DNA from: Jejuia sp040720935
Lineage (GTDB): Bacteria > Bacteroidota > Bacteroidia > Flavobacteriales > Flavobacteriaceae
DNA: 64,000 nt
Direction: 5' to 3'
NCBI RefSeq assembly: GCF_040720935.1
Contig: NZ_JBFDAE010000003.1
Location: forward strand, 62,001 to 126,000
In this document: positions 1 to 9,356 of the stretch, in pieces
Numbering within the stretch: position 1 is the first letter of the stretch
Layout: every line of letters begins with the position of its first letter
Made by a program: the position numbers and the translations under genes
Notes under the pieces: model-generated
The model's database searches: none
The model's input: the letters and a program-made list of their open reading frames with translations, nothing else
What the model was told of the DNA's origin: nothing

Positions 1-88
1 GCATAAAGCTTTGAAAGTTTTAAGAAATAATGGCATAAGTTGTTTAGTATAAAAGTTGAGTTTATTTTAATTTGAAAAGTACGCAAAT

Positions 89-116
89 AAACACCAACAT
101 GATATTATTGGTGTTT
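89..116 (-). terminator. Stem-loop terminator of the PSD1/DUF1501 operon
   Basis: A 9-bp perfect stem (AAACACCAA, 89-97, with TTGGTGTTT, 108-116) has a short loop and T-rich flanks. It lies about 40 bp beyond the stop codon of the last gene of the minus-strand operon, where an intrinsic terminator would be expected. The T-tract is modest and the hairpin is symmetric, so it may also stop transcription arriving from the left. Confidence 0.55.
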
Positions 117-154
117 AATTATGAGTAACAAATGTTTTTTACGGACACTATTTT

Positions 155-1540
155 TTATGGCGAAAGCACAATTTGAGGGAGGTCTTCAGGTTTGTAGGCA
201 ATGACATCTTTTTCAACGATGGCGGTTTTCCAGGCATAGACTTTTTTAAGATTTTTAATTCTGGACATTACATCTAAGCTTTGTCCCGTTATCTTGGTGT
301 CATAGACGTTTAAGCTCATTAAGCTCTCGTGTTTTGCAAGATTATTTAAACCAACATCAGTAATCGGGTTTCGGTTTATGACCAGTTTCTGCAAGTTTTT
401 AAACGTGCTGATTGTTTTTAAATTTTCATCCGAAAGCGAATTATCTTCAATATAAAGCCACAGAATATTATCTTTAATTTTAGACAATTTTTCCAGTTTC
501 GCATTCAAATCAGTCGAACCTATACTTTTATTATATGAAGGCAACACCACCTCAAAAATACTAGAACCGAAAACCAATTCCCTAAGCGTAAATCCTTCTG
601 AAATTAGATCTTTAAGCGTAGCAGCATCTATTTCGGGAACGCGAGGTAAATCTACATCGCCCTTTTTACCTGCGCTTTTTATACCCAACATATTTGATGC
701 AATGTGCATCACGTTTTCAGGGGTTTCAATGATAGCAACTTTAGAACTATGATCGGCATTGGCATTGTTGATCCAATATTGTAAAATGGTAATTTCTTCT
801 TCGGTTAAAGGTGTTTTTCCATCTGGTGGCATAAAATCTTCATGTTCTGGATGTAATAAAACCCGTTTTATCATTTCAGATTCCAAAGCATTGCCAGGGA
901 TTAACGCATCTCCATTTTTGCCGCCTTTAGCAATAGATAAAGAATCCTGAAAAGATAAGCCTCCTTTTTTCTTACTGGAATTATGGCAACTAGTGCATTT
1001 GTTTTCTAAAATAGGATGTGCCAAATAATCAAAAACCACGGCATCCTCAACCTTTTCTATTTTTGGAAGTTCTTTCTTTTCCTGTTTATTAAAAGGTGCG
1101 TATTTGGTTAAGTAGTCGCTTCCATGTGTTAGGTTGCCGCCGTAATGTCCAGTAATACTTATTAAAACAACAATTAAAGCTAAAGCCGAAATATTTGCCT
1201 TAACTCTGTTTTTCTTCGGAAATTTTATTTTTTCAATACGAATTAACCAAGCGAGTAAAGTAACAACTGTTGTTGCTATGCCAAACCAAAAATGAATGTC
1301 TAGTGCATCCCCATCATAATCGCCACTAAGCGATAGCATATATCCTAAAACACAGGCGACAACAGCTGAGGCAAATCCTAAAAATAGTGCTAATGGAATT
1401 GCCGCCGTTACGGCTTCATATTTCTTTTTTCTACTAGCCAATTCAAGCAAAAAAGCAAAAATTAAAAAACCGATAGGTAAGTGAACAACAAGAGGATGAA
1501 ATCTTCCTAAAAATAATACAAAGTCTGGTGCTTCATTCAT
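155..1540 (-). CDS. Membrane-anchored planctomycete-type cytochrome c with leucine-rich repeats
   Basis: This 461-residue protein has three parts. Residues 10-130 hold four hydrophobic segments in the style of DUF2231 membrane proteins (HPLVVHLPIG near the start). Residues 170-260 form a c-type cytochrome domain with one CTSCH haem site (C182, C185, H186) and an MPP motif whose M237 could be the distal ligand. From about residue 330 to the end there are short leucine-rich repeats. Planctomycete-type cytochrome domains of this sort occur beside PSD1 and DUF1501 genes, as they do here. The likely place is the inner membrane, with haem and repeats in the periplasm. The gene is the last of a four-gene minus-strand operon, 17 bp after the previous gene. 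A redox or sensory role in substrate oxidation is an inference; the substrate is unknown. Confidence 0.8.
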   Translation of the reverse strand: MNEAPDFVLFLGRFHPLVVHLPIGFLIFAFLLELASRKKKYEAVTAAIPLALFLGFASAVVACVLGYMLSLSGDYDGDALDIHFWFGIATTVVTLLAWLIRIEKIKFPKKNRVKANISALALIVVLISITGHYGGNLTHGSDYLTKYAPFNKQEKKELPKIEKVEDAVVFDYLAHPILENKCTSCHNSSKKKGGLSFQDSLSIAKGGKNGDALIPGNALESEMIKRVLLHPEHEDFMPPDGKTPLTEEEITILQYWINNANADHSSKVAIIETPENVMHIASNMLGIKSAGKKGDVDLPRVPEIDAATLKDLISEGFTLRELVFGSSIFEVVLPSYNKSIGSTDLNAKLEKLSKIKDNILWLYIEDNSLSDENLKTISTFKNLQKLVINRNPITDVGLNNLAKHESLMSLNVYDTKITGQSLDVMSRIKNLKKVYAWKTAIVEKDVIAYKPEDLPQIVLSP

Positions 1541-1557
1541 AAAATAAACTGTAAAAT

Positions 1558-2664
1558 TTATACGCGCTCTAGTTTTAAAGGTGCTGTTTTATTGGCATTC
1601 CATTGGCAGATGTAAAGATTTTTATCTTCATCTACACAAACATCATGACCATGTAAAATAGGTTTGTTCTGTAACTGATATGATTTTTGAAGTTGGCCAT
1701 TTTCATATTCAGGGGCAGTACCACCTGGATTAGAAACCACTTTGTCGCCATCTAAAATGGTTACAAAACCTGTATGGTCTTTCCAGTTTGTTTTGCCAAC
1801 TTTAGGTTGGGACCAACATACGCCAGCATATAAGTTAGTGTCGTCAAAAACAGGGCGACATACTTGCATATTTGGTAAATGTAAGGTTTTTACATATTTG
1901 CCATCAAGTGTGTACCATTTAAAAGATTGTTCGTTTCTGGAAGTACAAACTACTAAAGGATTATTTTTTTTCCTGTAATCTATGGCAACACCGTGGGCGT
2001 TTGATAATTTATAATTTTCATCTGGATTGTCTTTACCGCCCCAATGTCTAATATATTTTCCGTTAGCATCATATTGAATGATATAATCCATACCATAACC
2101 ATCTGCAACATAAATATCCCCGTTAGGCCCAATTGCGGTTTCTGTTGGGCAAAAATGATCTCCGGGTTTATAAACGCCTATCGTCTGCGGATGACCAATA
2201 TCGAAAATAACACGTCCATCGGTTGTGGTTTTAGTGACACGCCCGTTATGGTAAATCCACTTGCCTTGTTTGTTCAAGTACCAACCAGAATCGGTTAAAA
2301 ACAGCATGTCCTCATCATCTTCTTTAGAAATGGTTAAACCATGTCCACCAGGGTAAGCGGTGCCCCAATAATCTAATAATTTACCAGATTTATCAAAAAT
2401 AAGAATGTTGTTTTTAGTATGATCGCCCATCATGATTAGACGTCCTTTGCTATCCATAACCATTTCGTGACAATTTAGAATAGGATTTCTGATGGCACTT
2501 AATTCAGCCCAATCTTTTACCAACTTATATTGATAATCGCCATGACCTAAAATGACATCTTCTGGAGCAGATTTTTTTAAAATATTAAATCCGAATGATG
2601 GCACAGAGGCTAATGCTGCTCCAGCAATTCCAGTCTTTTTTATAAAATTTCTTCGTGAAGACAT
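1558..2664 (-). CDS. Tat-exported NHL-type beta-propeller protein
   Basis: The 368-residue product starts with a twin-arginine signal (SRRNFIKK, then a hydrophobic stretch rich in Ala and Gly), so it is probably exported folded. The mature part contains repeated blades of the NHL/SMP-30 type, recognisable from phrases such as GPNGDIYVADGYG and DGKYVKTL. No catalytic motif is obvious. NHL propellers can bind carbohydrate or protein, or act as lyases. It is the third gene of the operon, between the DUF1501 gene (9 bp upstream) and the cytochrome gene (17 bp downstream), which suggests work on the same substrate in the periplasm. Family assignment is fairly sure; the reaction is not. Confidence 0.75.
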   Translation of the reverse strand: MSSRRNFIKKTGIAGAALASVPSFGFNILKKSAPEDVILGHGDYQYKLVKDWAELSAIRNPILNCHEMVMDSKGRLIMMGDHTKNNILIFDKSGKLLDYWGTAYPGGHGLTISKEDDEDMLFLTDSGWYLNKQGKWIYHNGRVTKTTTDGRVIFDIGHPQTIGVYKPGDHFCPTETAIGPNGDIYVADGYGMDYIIQYDANGKYIRHWGGKDNPDENYKLSNAHGVAIDYRKKNNPLVVCTSRNEQSFKWYTLDGKYVKTLHLPNMQVCRPVFDDTNLYAGVCWSQPKVGKTNWKDHTGFVTILDGDKVVSNPGGTAPEYENGQLQKSYQLQNKPILHGHDVCVDEDKNLYICQWNANKTAPLKLERV

Positions 2665-2673
2665 AGTTTGTTT

Positions 2674-4185
2674 TTAAGTTAAAAGGTCTTTTACAACATG
2701 ACCGTGAACATCTGTTAAACGATAGCGTCTTCCTTGGTGTTTAAAAGTCAGCCTTTCATGGTCTATGCCGAAAAGGTGCAACATTGTAGCGTGGAAATCG
2801 TGAACGTGCAGCGGATCTTTTGTAACATTATAACTAAAATCGTCTGTTTCGCCATAAGAAAAGCCTGGTTTTACACCGGCACCTGCCATCCACATTGTGA
2901 ATGCTTTTGGATGATGGTCCCGTCCGTAGTTTGTGTCGGTTAATTGCCCTTGCGAATATACGGTTCTGCCAAATTCCCCGCCCCAAATTACTAGGGTATC
3001 GTCTAGCATGCCGCGTTGTTTCAAATCTTTAATTAAAGCTGCTGTACCTTGATCTGTTTTTTTACATTGATTTTTTAAGCCGCCCGGGCAAGCAATATGT
3101 TGGTCCCATCCTTGATGGTATAATTGCACAAATTTTACGCCTTTTTCTAAAAGTTTCCGAGCCATTAAGCAGTTTGCGGCATAGGTTCCAGGATCTCTAC
3201 TGTCCTTTCCATACATTTCGAAAATATGATCTGGCTCGTCGGAAACATCAGTTACTTCTGGAACAGAGGTTTGCATTTTATAGGCCATTTCATATTGTGT
3301 CATTCTCGCCTGAATTTCTGGATCGCCGTAATCATCATGTTGAATGGTGTTCAGTTTGTCTAAGTAATTCAGCATTGTTTTACGATCGTTACCGTCATAA
3401 TTATCAGGGTTGTTCAAATATAAAACAGGGTCTTTTCCAGAACGGAACTGGACACCTTGATGCTCAGTAGGTAAAAAGCCATTGCCCCATAAACTCGCTT
3501 TTAAAGGTTGCCCTTTTCCGTTTTTCGAAACCAAAGTGATAAAGGTTGGTAAATTTTCATTATCTGACCCTAGTCCGTAGCTTAGCCAAGAGCCAATACA
3601 TGGTCTTCCGGGTAATTGATGTCCTGTTTGAAAAAATGTGATGGCTGGTGTGTGATTAATTTGATCGGTTTGCATGCCTTTCATAAAACATAAATCATCA
3701 ACCACTTCCGAAAGATGTGGCATCAATTCACTAACCCATGCTCTTGATGCTCCATACTGCTTGAATTTGAAAATAGAAGGCGCAATAGGTAGTGTGGATT
3801 GACTCCCGCTCATACCCGTAAGCCGAGTTTCTCCAATCACAGATTTTGGTAAATCCTGGCCAAACATATCCACTAATTTCGGTTTATAATCAAACAAATC
3901 CATTTGTGAAGGCCCTCCACTTTGGAATAAATAAATGATGCGCTTTGCTTTTGGTAAGTGATGTGGTAATCCTAAACGGTTTTTATTGTAAGCATCTAAA
4001 ATAGCTTCTGTATTATTTGGCGCACCAATAGAACTCCAAGCTTTTTCTGTGCTTAACAGACTTCCCAAAGCTAAGGCACCGATACCTAAAGACGTTTTCT
4101 TTAAAAAATGTCTGCGGTCTATTTGCTTTTCAATTTGTTGAAGATCTTTGTTATTGGATTTTAATATATCATGATGGTCACACAT
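2674..4185 (-). CDS. DUF1501 (sulfatase-like) Tat-exported protein
   Basis: This 503-residue protein of the DUF1501 family belongs to the alkaline phosphatase/sulfatase fold. An N-terminal twin-arginine motif (DRRHFLKK, R24-R25) and hydrophobic stretch indicate Tat export. Typical family phrases are visible: a LFQSGGPSQMDLFD block near residue 90, WGGEFGRT near 400 and GRDHHPKAFTMW near 425. It has no Cys/Ser-x-Pro-x-Arg sulfatase site, so it is not a formylglycine sulfatase. DUF1501 genes are usually paired with DUF1549/DUF1553 (PSD1) genes, as here, where the PSD1 gene lies 24 bp upstream. The biochemical role of the pair is not established. Length and motifs look intact. Confidence 0.85.
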   Translation of the reverse strand: MCDHHDILKSNNKDLQQIEKQIDRRHFLKKTSLGIGALALGSLLSTEKAWSSIGAPNNTEAILDAYNKNRLGLPHHLPKAKRIIYLFQSGGPSQMDLFDYKPKLVDMFGQDLPKSVIGETRLTGMSGSQSTLPIAPSIFKFKQYGASRAWVSELMPHLSEVVDDLCFMKGMQTDQINHTPAITFFQTGHQLPGRPCIGSWLSYGLGSDNENLPTFITLVSKNGKGQPLKASLWGNGFLPTEHQGVQFRSGKDPVLYLNNPDNYDGNDRKTMLNYLDKLNTIQHDDYGDPEIQARMTQYEMAYKMQTSVPEVTDVSDEPDHIFEMYGKDSRDPGTYAANCLMARKLLEKGVKFVQLYHQGWDQHIACPGGLKNQCKKTDQGTAALIKDLKQRGMLDDTLVIWGGEFGRTVYSQGQLTDTNYGRDHHPKAFTMWMAGAGVKPGFSYGETDDFSYNVTKDPLHVHDFHATMLHLFGIDHERLTFKHQGRRYRLTDVHGHVVKDLLT

Positions 4186-4209
4186 GGTTCACAATTTTTT
4201 AATTCAATA

Positions 4210-7200
4210 TTATCGTTTTGTAATAAAGGCATCGGAGTTTAAAATGGTAGATGCTACAACTGCATTGGCGGCAACCAGAGCTTTATCGTCGTTAGCTGCT
4301 AGCCTATGTTCGCCAAGAGTAATCCAACCCTCAGCTTTTGCGCCGTTTTTTCTGAATTTTTCCAACTCAGATTTTTGCAAATTCTTTAAAATTTCAAGTT
4401 CGTTGGGATGTATCGCTCTTCCCGTCAATTTTCTAAAGGCTTTAGAAATACTTTCATCTAAATCATTATATGTTGTCATTTTTTTACCTAAAACCCGTGC
4501 GGCTTCAATAAAAGTTGGATCATTTAATAAGACCAATGCTTGCAACGGGGTATTGGTTTCCTGTCTCCTCGTGGTACATAAATCTCTAGTTGGCGCATCA
4601 AATGTTGCTAAAGTTGGATGCGGTACGGTACGTTTCCAAATGGTGTACATGCTTCGTCTGTATAAATCTTCGCCAGAACTAGGTTTATAGGTATCGCCAT
4701 TAACCAACCATAATCCCGGCGGTTGATACGGGCTCACACTTTTCCCTCCAATTTTATCGCCCAACAAACCTGAAGCAAACAGGGCATTATCACGAAGCAT
4801 TTCTCCTGATAAACGTTGAGAAGGCCCTCTGGCTAAATATTTGTTTTCACCATCAATATTCATCAATGTTTCACTTGGAATACTACTTTGCTGATAGGTG
4901 TTGGACATCATAATCAACTTGTGCAGTTTTTTAACATCCCAACCAGATTCTATAAATTCAAGAGCCAACCAATCCAATAATTTAGGATGACTGGGTAATT
5001 CGCCTTGATTTCCAAAATCTTCGGAAGTTTTTACAATACCTCTGCTAAAAATATTTTGCCAATACCTGTTTACAGTAACTCTTGCTGTTAATGGATTTTC
5101 TGGATGTGTAATCCATTTCGAAAGCCCAATTCTGTTTCTTGGTAAGCTGTCTGGAAATGGAAAAATACGTTCTGGAACATCTGGAAAAACAGAATCTGTG
5201 GGAGCATCGTATTGCCCTCTGTCCAAAACATAAGCTTGTCTTGGTTGTTCCATTTCTTTCATTACCATAATTTCGGTGATAGGTTCAATGCTATCAACAT
5301 AGGTCGCTCTACTTTTTTGTAACTCTTTTAAAGAGGATTTATATGTTGAAGATTTTGTTTCAATATAGAATGCTTTAAGTAGTTTTTGTTCAGCATCTGA
5401 AAGAGCATTGCTGGATTTTGAAACCAAAGTTTTCAATTTGTCTTTATCTCCAATTTGAAGGACTTCAAGACCGGTCAATTCACGATTAAAAACCGATAAA
5501 TCATCAACAATGCCATTTCGTAACCCTTTGCCTCTCCAAATGGCACCAATTCTTAAACCGGGCTCTGTTTTTCCGTTATAAATACCAATGGATTGATTTC
5601 TGAAAATAATGTCTTTATAAAGATTATCCACCACGGTTTCCGTTTCTAGTTTCTTGCCATCTAAATAAATATGTACACCATTTGCCCTACTCGAGCCATC
5701 GTAAGTCATCGTTAAATGAATCCATTTTTCCTTCGGAACATCAATTAAAGATTGGGTCACTATAGCATTATCTGGCCACACGTGAGCTAGAAGTGCTTCG
5801 ATTTTATTGTCTTTTATGTTTAAGTGGTAACCGCGGTAACTATGCAGCTCTGGACCTTGCATTTTGTGAAAGATGACACCGTTCTTTAAATTTTCGGGGA
5901 TAAACACATTAATACCGATACTAAAGGGTTCGTTTCTTTTATAGATACCGATTTCATGTAAATCCATCCACGTGTCTCCGTCCATAGCCAATCCATAACC
6001 AGAAGCTCCTTTTTTGAAAACCTGCTTTTGGTTATCGGCAAAATGTTGGCGCATTCTAATGTTTTTATTGGATGTATTGGAAACTTTATTCCTCAAGTTC
6101 CTCTGGTTAAAATCAAAGTCTGCCACCAAACCAGCAGGTTTACTATTCGTATTGATACTTTTATAACCGCCTTTAGAAATCCAAGCTGTAGCTTTTTCAG
6201 ATTCTGAAACAATGACTTTTTTTACTGCTTTTTCTTTATCATCCACCAAAGTTTCTAAATAGGCCATGAGCTTTTCTTCTTCTTCCGTAGGCAATAACAT
6301 GGTAGGGACAGGTGTTGCCAAATCCCAAGGAATAAGCCCAGTTTCATTTACATTATTAAAGAAACTATAAATTTCGAAATGATCCTTTTGAGAAATTGGG
6401 TCAAACTTATGGTCATGGCATTTTGCACAAGCCACGGTCAAACCCAAAAAAGCTTGACTTACGGTGGCCGTTCTATCTGACACATATTCTGAACGAAACT
6501 CCTCATCTATAATACCGCCCTCTAAATTTTGTGGATGTAATCTATTAAAAGTAGTTGCTAAACGCTGTTCCCGTGTGGCGTTTGGCAGCATGTCGCCAGC
6601 GAGTTGCCATAATATAAATTCGTCATAAGGCATGTTTTCGTTAAAGGCCTTAATGACCCAATCCCGCCACGGCGAAACATCTCTAAACCAATCCACACTA
6701 TAACCATGTGTGTCGGCATATCGCGCTAAATCCATCCAGTCTAAAGTGCGTTGTTCGCCATAGGCTTCGGAGGCTAAAAGTCGGTCAATTTGTTTTTCAA
6801 AAGCGTTTTCAGATGTATCATTTAAAAATGCATCAATTTCCTCAAGCGTAGGGGATAAACCCGTTAAGTCTAGAGAAGCCCTTCGCAACAACAATTCTTT
6901 GTCCGCTTTTTTAGAAGGCTTCAAATCCATTTGTTCTAAAATGGAAACCACAAAATTATCTATGGGGTTTGCAACAAATTCTTTGTTTTTTACTTTCGGG
7001 ACGTCGTATTTTATAGGTTTTAAAAAAGCCCAATGGTCTTTGTATTCTGCACCATCTTCAATCCATTTTACCAAAATCGCCTTTTCGTGATCTGTTAATG
7101 ATAAATGTGAACCAGGTTCTGGCATTATCAGTTTTTGGTCATCGGTCAAAATGCGATGAAACATTTCGCTTTTTCTTAAATTTTTAGGCTTTATGGCAAA

Positions 7201-7446
7201 TTTGCCCGGGCTTTCCGAAAGTTCAGCATAGGCAAGTTCTGGTGTGTGCAATTGCAGTCCACCTTTAATATTATCTTTATCGGGCCCGTGACATAGAAAG
7301 CACTTATCCGAAAGGATGGGTTTTACATGCTGATTAAAATCTATTTTCTTCGGAAGTTTATCGTACTCTATGGCCACGGTTTCAGGTAAATCTGGTCCGC
7401 AAGCACACAAAAGTAACATCCCAATAAAAAGGAAAAAAAATCTCAT
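4210..7446 (-). CDS. PSD1/DUF1549/DUF1553 cytochrome lipoprotein with LamG-like domain
   Basis: This 1,078-residue lipoprotein opens with a signal peptide and lipobox (LLLCAC, lipidated Cys about 16). A PSCyt1-type cytochrome domain follows, with haem site CFLCH (C49, C52, H53). A DUF1549 domain (about 155-360) includes the characteristic CAKCHDHKFDP motif, a second possible haem site. A jelly-roll LamG/concanavalin-like insert (about 470-650) comes next, then a C-terminal DUF1553 domain (about 790-1040) with GELPSHPKLLDWLA. This is the canonical PSD1 architecture, abundant in Planctomycetes and found in marine Bacteroidota. The LamG-like insert suggests carbohydrate binding. It is the first gene of the operon and sets its function. 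Oxidative processing of a polysaccharide-derived substrate is inferred from context. Confidence 0.85.
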   Translation of the reverse strand: MRFFFLFIGMLLLCACGPDLPETVAIEYDKLPKKIDFNQHVKPILSDKCFLCHGPDKDNIKGGLQLHTPELAYAELSESPGKFAIKPKNLRKSEMFHRILTDDQKLIMPEPGSHLSLTDHEKAILVKWIEDGAEYKDHWAFLKPIKYDVPKVKNKEFVANPIDNFVVSILEQMDLKPSKKADKELLLRRASLDLTGLSPTLEEIDAFLNDTSENAFEKQIDRLLASEAYGEQRTLDWMDLARYADTHGYSVDWFRDVSPWRDWVIKAFNENMPYDEFILWQLAGDMLPNATREQRLATTFNRLHPQNLEGGIIDEEFRSEYVSDRTATVSQAFLGLTVACAKCHDHKFDPISQKDHFEIYSFFNNVNETGLIPWDLATPVPTMLLPTEEEEKLMAYLETLVDDKEKAVKKVIVSESEKATAWISKGGYKSINTNSKPAGLVADFDFNQRNLRNKVSNTSNKNIRMRQHFADNQKQVFKKGASGYGLAMDGDTWMDLHEIGIYKRNEPFSIGINVFIPENLKNGVIFHKMQGPELHSYRGYHLNIKDNKIEALLAHVWPDNAIVTQSLIDVPKEKWIHLTMTYDGSSRANGVHIYLDGKKLETETVVDNLYKDIIFRNQSIGIYNGKTEPGLRIGAIWRGKGLRNGIVDDLSVFNRELTGLEVLQIGDKDKLKTLVSKSSNALSDAEQKLLKAFYIETKSSTYKSSLKELQKSRATYVDSIEPITEIMVMKEMEQPRQAYVLDRGQYDAPTDSVFPDVPERIFPFPDSLPRNRIGLSKWITHPENPLTARVTVNRYWQNIFSRGIVKTSEDFGNQGELPSHPKLLDWLALEFIESGWDVKKLHKLIMMSNTYQQSSIPSETLMNIDGENKYLARGPSQRLSGEMLRDNALFASGLLGDKIGGKSVSPYQPPGLWLVNGDTYKPSSGEDLYRRSMYTIWKRTVPHPTLATFDAPTRDLCTTRRQETNTPLQALVLLNDPTFIEAARVLGKKMTTYNDLDESISKAFRKLTGRAIHPNELEILKNLQKSELEKFRKNGAKAEGWITLGEHRLAANDDKALVAANAVVASTILNSDAFITKR

Positions 7447-7480
7447 ACCTTATTTTAACTTAACTTAGTTGCTATTGGTA

Positions 7481-7488
7481 CAAAGTTA
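7481..7488 (-). promoter_or_regulatory. Candidate -7 box (TAACTTTG) of the PSD1 operon
   Basis: Read on the minus strand, this octamer matches the Bacteroidota -7 consensus TAnnTTTG. It sits 35 bp before the first codon of the PSD1 gene, in the 167-bp space shared with the divergent araC gene. No convincing TTTG -33 element lies at the expected distance. Activation by one of the AraC regulators could compensate; that is a guess. Confidence 0.35.
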
Positions 7489-7613
7489 AAGATTAAGGTT
7501 GAAAATAGCTTATTTAAATCAGGCTAAAAAATGTACATTTCCGATATTTTAATTTCATTATTTCAGTTAATATTGATAAATTTATACGTTGTAATTTTTA
7601 AATTTGATTTTAT

Positions 7614-8477
7614 TTGAACGATTTACTAGAGTTCCTTAAGCTAAGTATAATACATGTTGGATATGCAAAACTTGATAATTCATGGAATTATAAGAATGTG
7701 ATAAGTCCGTTTGTAAGGTTATTTCTTGTCACGAAAGGAGAAGCTAACGCATATTATACAAATCAGGCTTTTAATCTAAAACCTGGATATCTGTATCTCA
7801 TTCCTAGCTTCACCTATAATAGTTATGGTTGCGATGTATATCACGAACAATATTATACGGGTTTTTTTGAAGAAATTAAATTGGGGATGTCTATTTTTAA
7901 TTTGAAACGATTTAAATATGAAGTTGAAGCCCAAGACATAGATTATGAGTTATTTGAGCGATTAGTTGAAATAAACCCTAGTAAATCTGTACTTAATAGT
8001 AATCCAGAAACGCATATTAATAGGTCGCTTTTAAATTATGGTAAAAATGAAAACGCAGTACCGAGTTATGATGTTGAAACCCAAGGCATCTTATCAATAT
8101 TATTGTCTAGATTTGTTATTAATGTGGATGGTTCCTCAAATTCTGACGGATTTAAGGGCGATTTAAATAAAGTGATTATTTACATCGCAAAACACCTAAA
8201 TGAAGAAATTACGGTGTCAAGTCTAGCGAAGTATTGCAATCTTAGTCCCGATCATTTTTCCAGAAGTTTTTATTCAAAATTTCAAGTTACACCCAATAAA
8301 TACATTCAGCTAAAACGTATTGAACGCGCACAATTTTTATTGCTCACAACGAAAAAATCCTTAAAACAAGTGGCGCAGAATGTTGGTTTTGGAAACATGT
8401 CCTACTTTTCGAGACTGTTTAAAAAGCATGCAGGAGAAACGCCAGCTGCATTTAGAAAGAATCAACTTAAAGCGTAA
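7614..8477 (+). CDS. AraC-family transcriptional regulator (first of a tandem pair)
   Basis: The 287-residue protein has an N-terminal cupin-like sensing domain (LKPGYLYLIPSFTYNSY and following) and a C-terminal double helix-turn-helix of the AraC type from about residue 185 (EEITVSSLAKYCNLSPDHFSR, then LKQVAQNVGFGNMSYFSRLFKKH). The start is a TTG codon. It is chosen because translation from it aligns end to end with the paralogue encoded just downstream (both share LNVGYAKL/IHVGYAKL near residue 15 and have 287 residues), while no ATG lies nearby. It is divergent from the PSD1 operon and upstream of the second araC gene, and probably controls the neighbouring catabolic genes. Confidence 0.85.
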   Translation: MNDLLEFLKLSIIHVGYAKLDNSWNYKNVISPFVRLFLVTKGEANAYYTNQAFNLKPGYLYLIPSFTYNSYGCDVYHEQYYTGFFEEIKLGMSIFNLKRFKYEVEAQDIDYELFERLVEINPSKSVLNSNPETHINRSLLNYGKNENAVPSYDVETQGILSILLSRFVINVDGSSNSDGFKGDLNKVIIYIAKHLNEEITVSSLAKYCNLSPDHFSRSFYSKFQVTPNKYIQLKRIERAQFLLLTTKKSLKQVAQNVGFGNMSYFSRLFKKHAGETPAAFRKNQLKA

Positions 8478-8480
8478 AAC

Positions 8481-9344
8481 ATGGTCAGTCAATTTCAATC
8501 CTTAAAACTAAAATTACTCAATGTGGGTTATGCAAAACTTGACCACAACTGGAATTTCGATCATGTTATCAGTCCGTTTGTCAGGCTGTATTTAATAACC
8601 TCGGGAGATGCTTTAGTGTATCACAGCGGTAAAAAGCTTCATTTAGTTCCGGGAAATATGTACCTCATACCTAGTTACACATACAGCAGTTATAAATGTA
8701 ACTTGAGCCACGAACAATATTATATTAGTTTTTTTGAAGAATTGGGAAGTGGCTTGTCTGTTTTTGATTTTGCGGATTTTAAGCATGAAGTTCGAGCAAC
8801 CAAGCTGGATACAACTTATTTTGAGCGACTTTTAGAGTTAAACCCAAATAGAGCTCTATTTGATGATGATCCAGACAAATACGATAATCTCCCTGTTTTA
8901 TTAGAGTTCGAAAAGAAAAATTCAAGTTTATCTCCAAGTCAATTTATAGAGACCAATGGGATTTTAAAGTTATTGTTTGCTAAGTTTTTAAACAGTATTA
9001 AAACGATACGTAAAAGGAATACGTCTAATCTTAATGGGGTAATGCATTATATTTCGGAAAACTTAAACAAAACCTTGACTGTAAAAGAATTGGCAGGTTT
9101 TTGTCATTTAAGCACCGATCATTTTTCTAGGAGTTTTAAAGAAGGTTTTGGGGTAAGGCCCAGTAAATACATCCAATACAAGCGCATTGAAAGAGCATTG
9201 TTTTTACTGGTAACAACAAAATATCCGCTAAAAGAAATTTCAAATACAATTGGGTTTGAAGACTACACTTATTTTTCACGTGTATTTAAACAACATGTTG
9301 GAAAAACACCGAGGGAGTTTAGACAAGAAAAAGTGAATGTATAA
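8481..9344 (+). CDS. AraC-family transcriptional regulator (second of a tandem pair)
   Basis: This 287-residue paralogue of the gene 3 bp upstream has the same cupin-like N-terminal half (VRLYLITSGDALVYHSGKKLHLVPGNMYLIPS) and C-terminal AraC helix-turn-helix pair (LTVKELAGFCHLSTDHFSR; LKEISNTIGFEDYTYFSRVFKQH). The identical length and collinear similarity point to a tandem duplication with later divergence, strongest in the middle (residues 100-180). The two genes are almost certainly co-transcribed. Only 12 bp separate its stop from the convergent sulfatase stop. The effector ligand is unknown; a sugar from the sulfatase/esterase/PSD1 pathway is a reasonable guess. Confidence 0.85.
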   Translation: MVSQFQSLKLKLLNVGYAKLDHNWNFDHVISPFVRLYLITSGDALVYHSGKKLHLVPGNMYLIPSYTYSSYKCNLSHEQYYISFFEELGSGLSVFDFADFKHEVRATKLDTTYFERLLELNPNRALFDDDPDKYDNLPVLLEFEKKNSSLSPSQFIETNGILKLLFAKFLNSIKTIRKRNTSNLNGVMHYISENLNKTLTVKELAGFCHLSTDHFSRSFKEGFGVRPSKYIQYKRIERALFLLVTTKYPLKEISNTIGFEDYTYFSRVFKQHVGKTPREFRQEKVNV

Positions 9345-9356
9345 TCTGTTTTGGCA

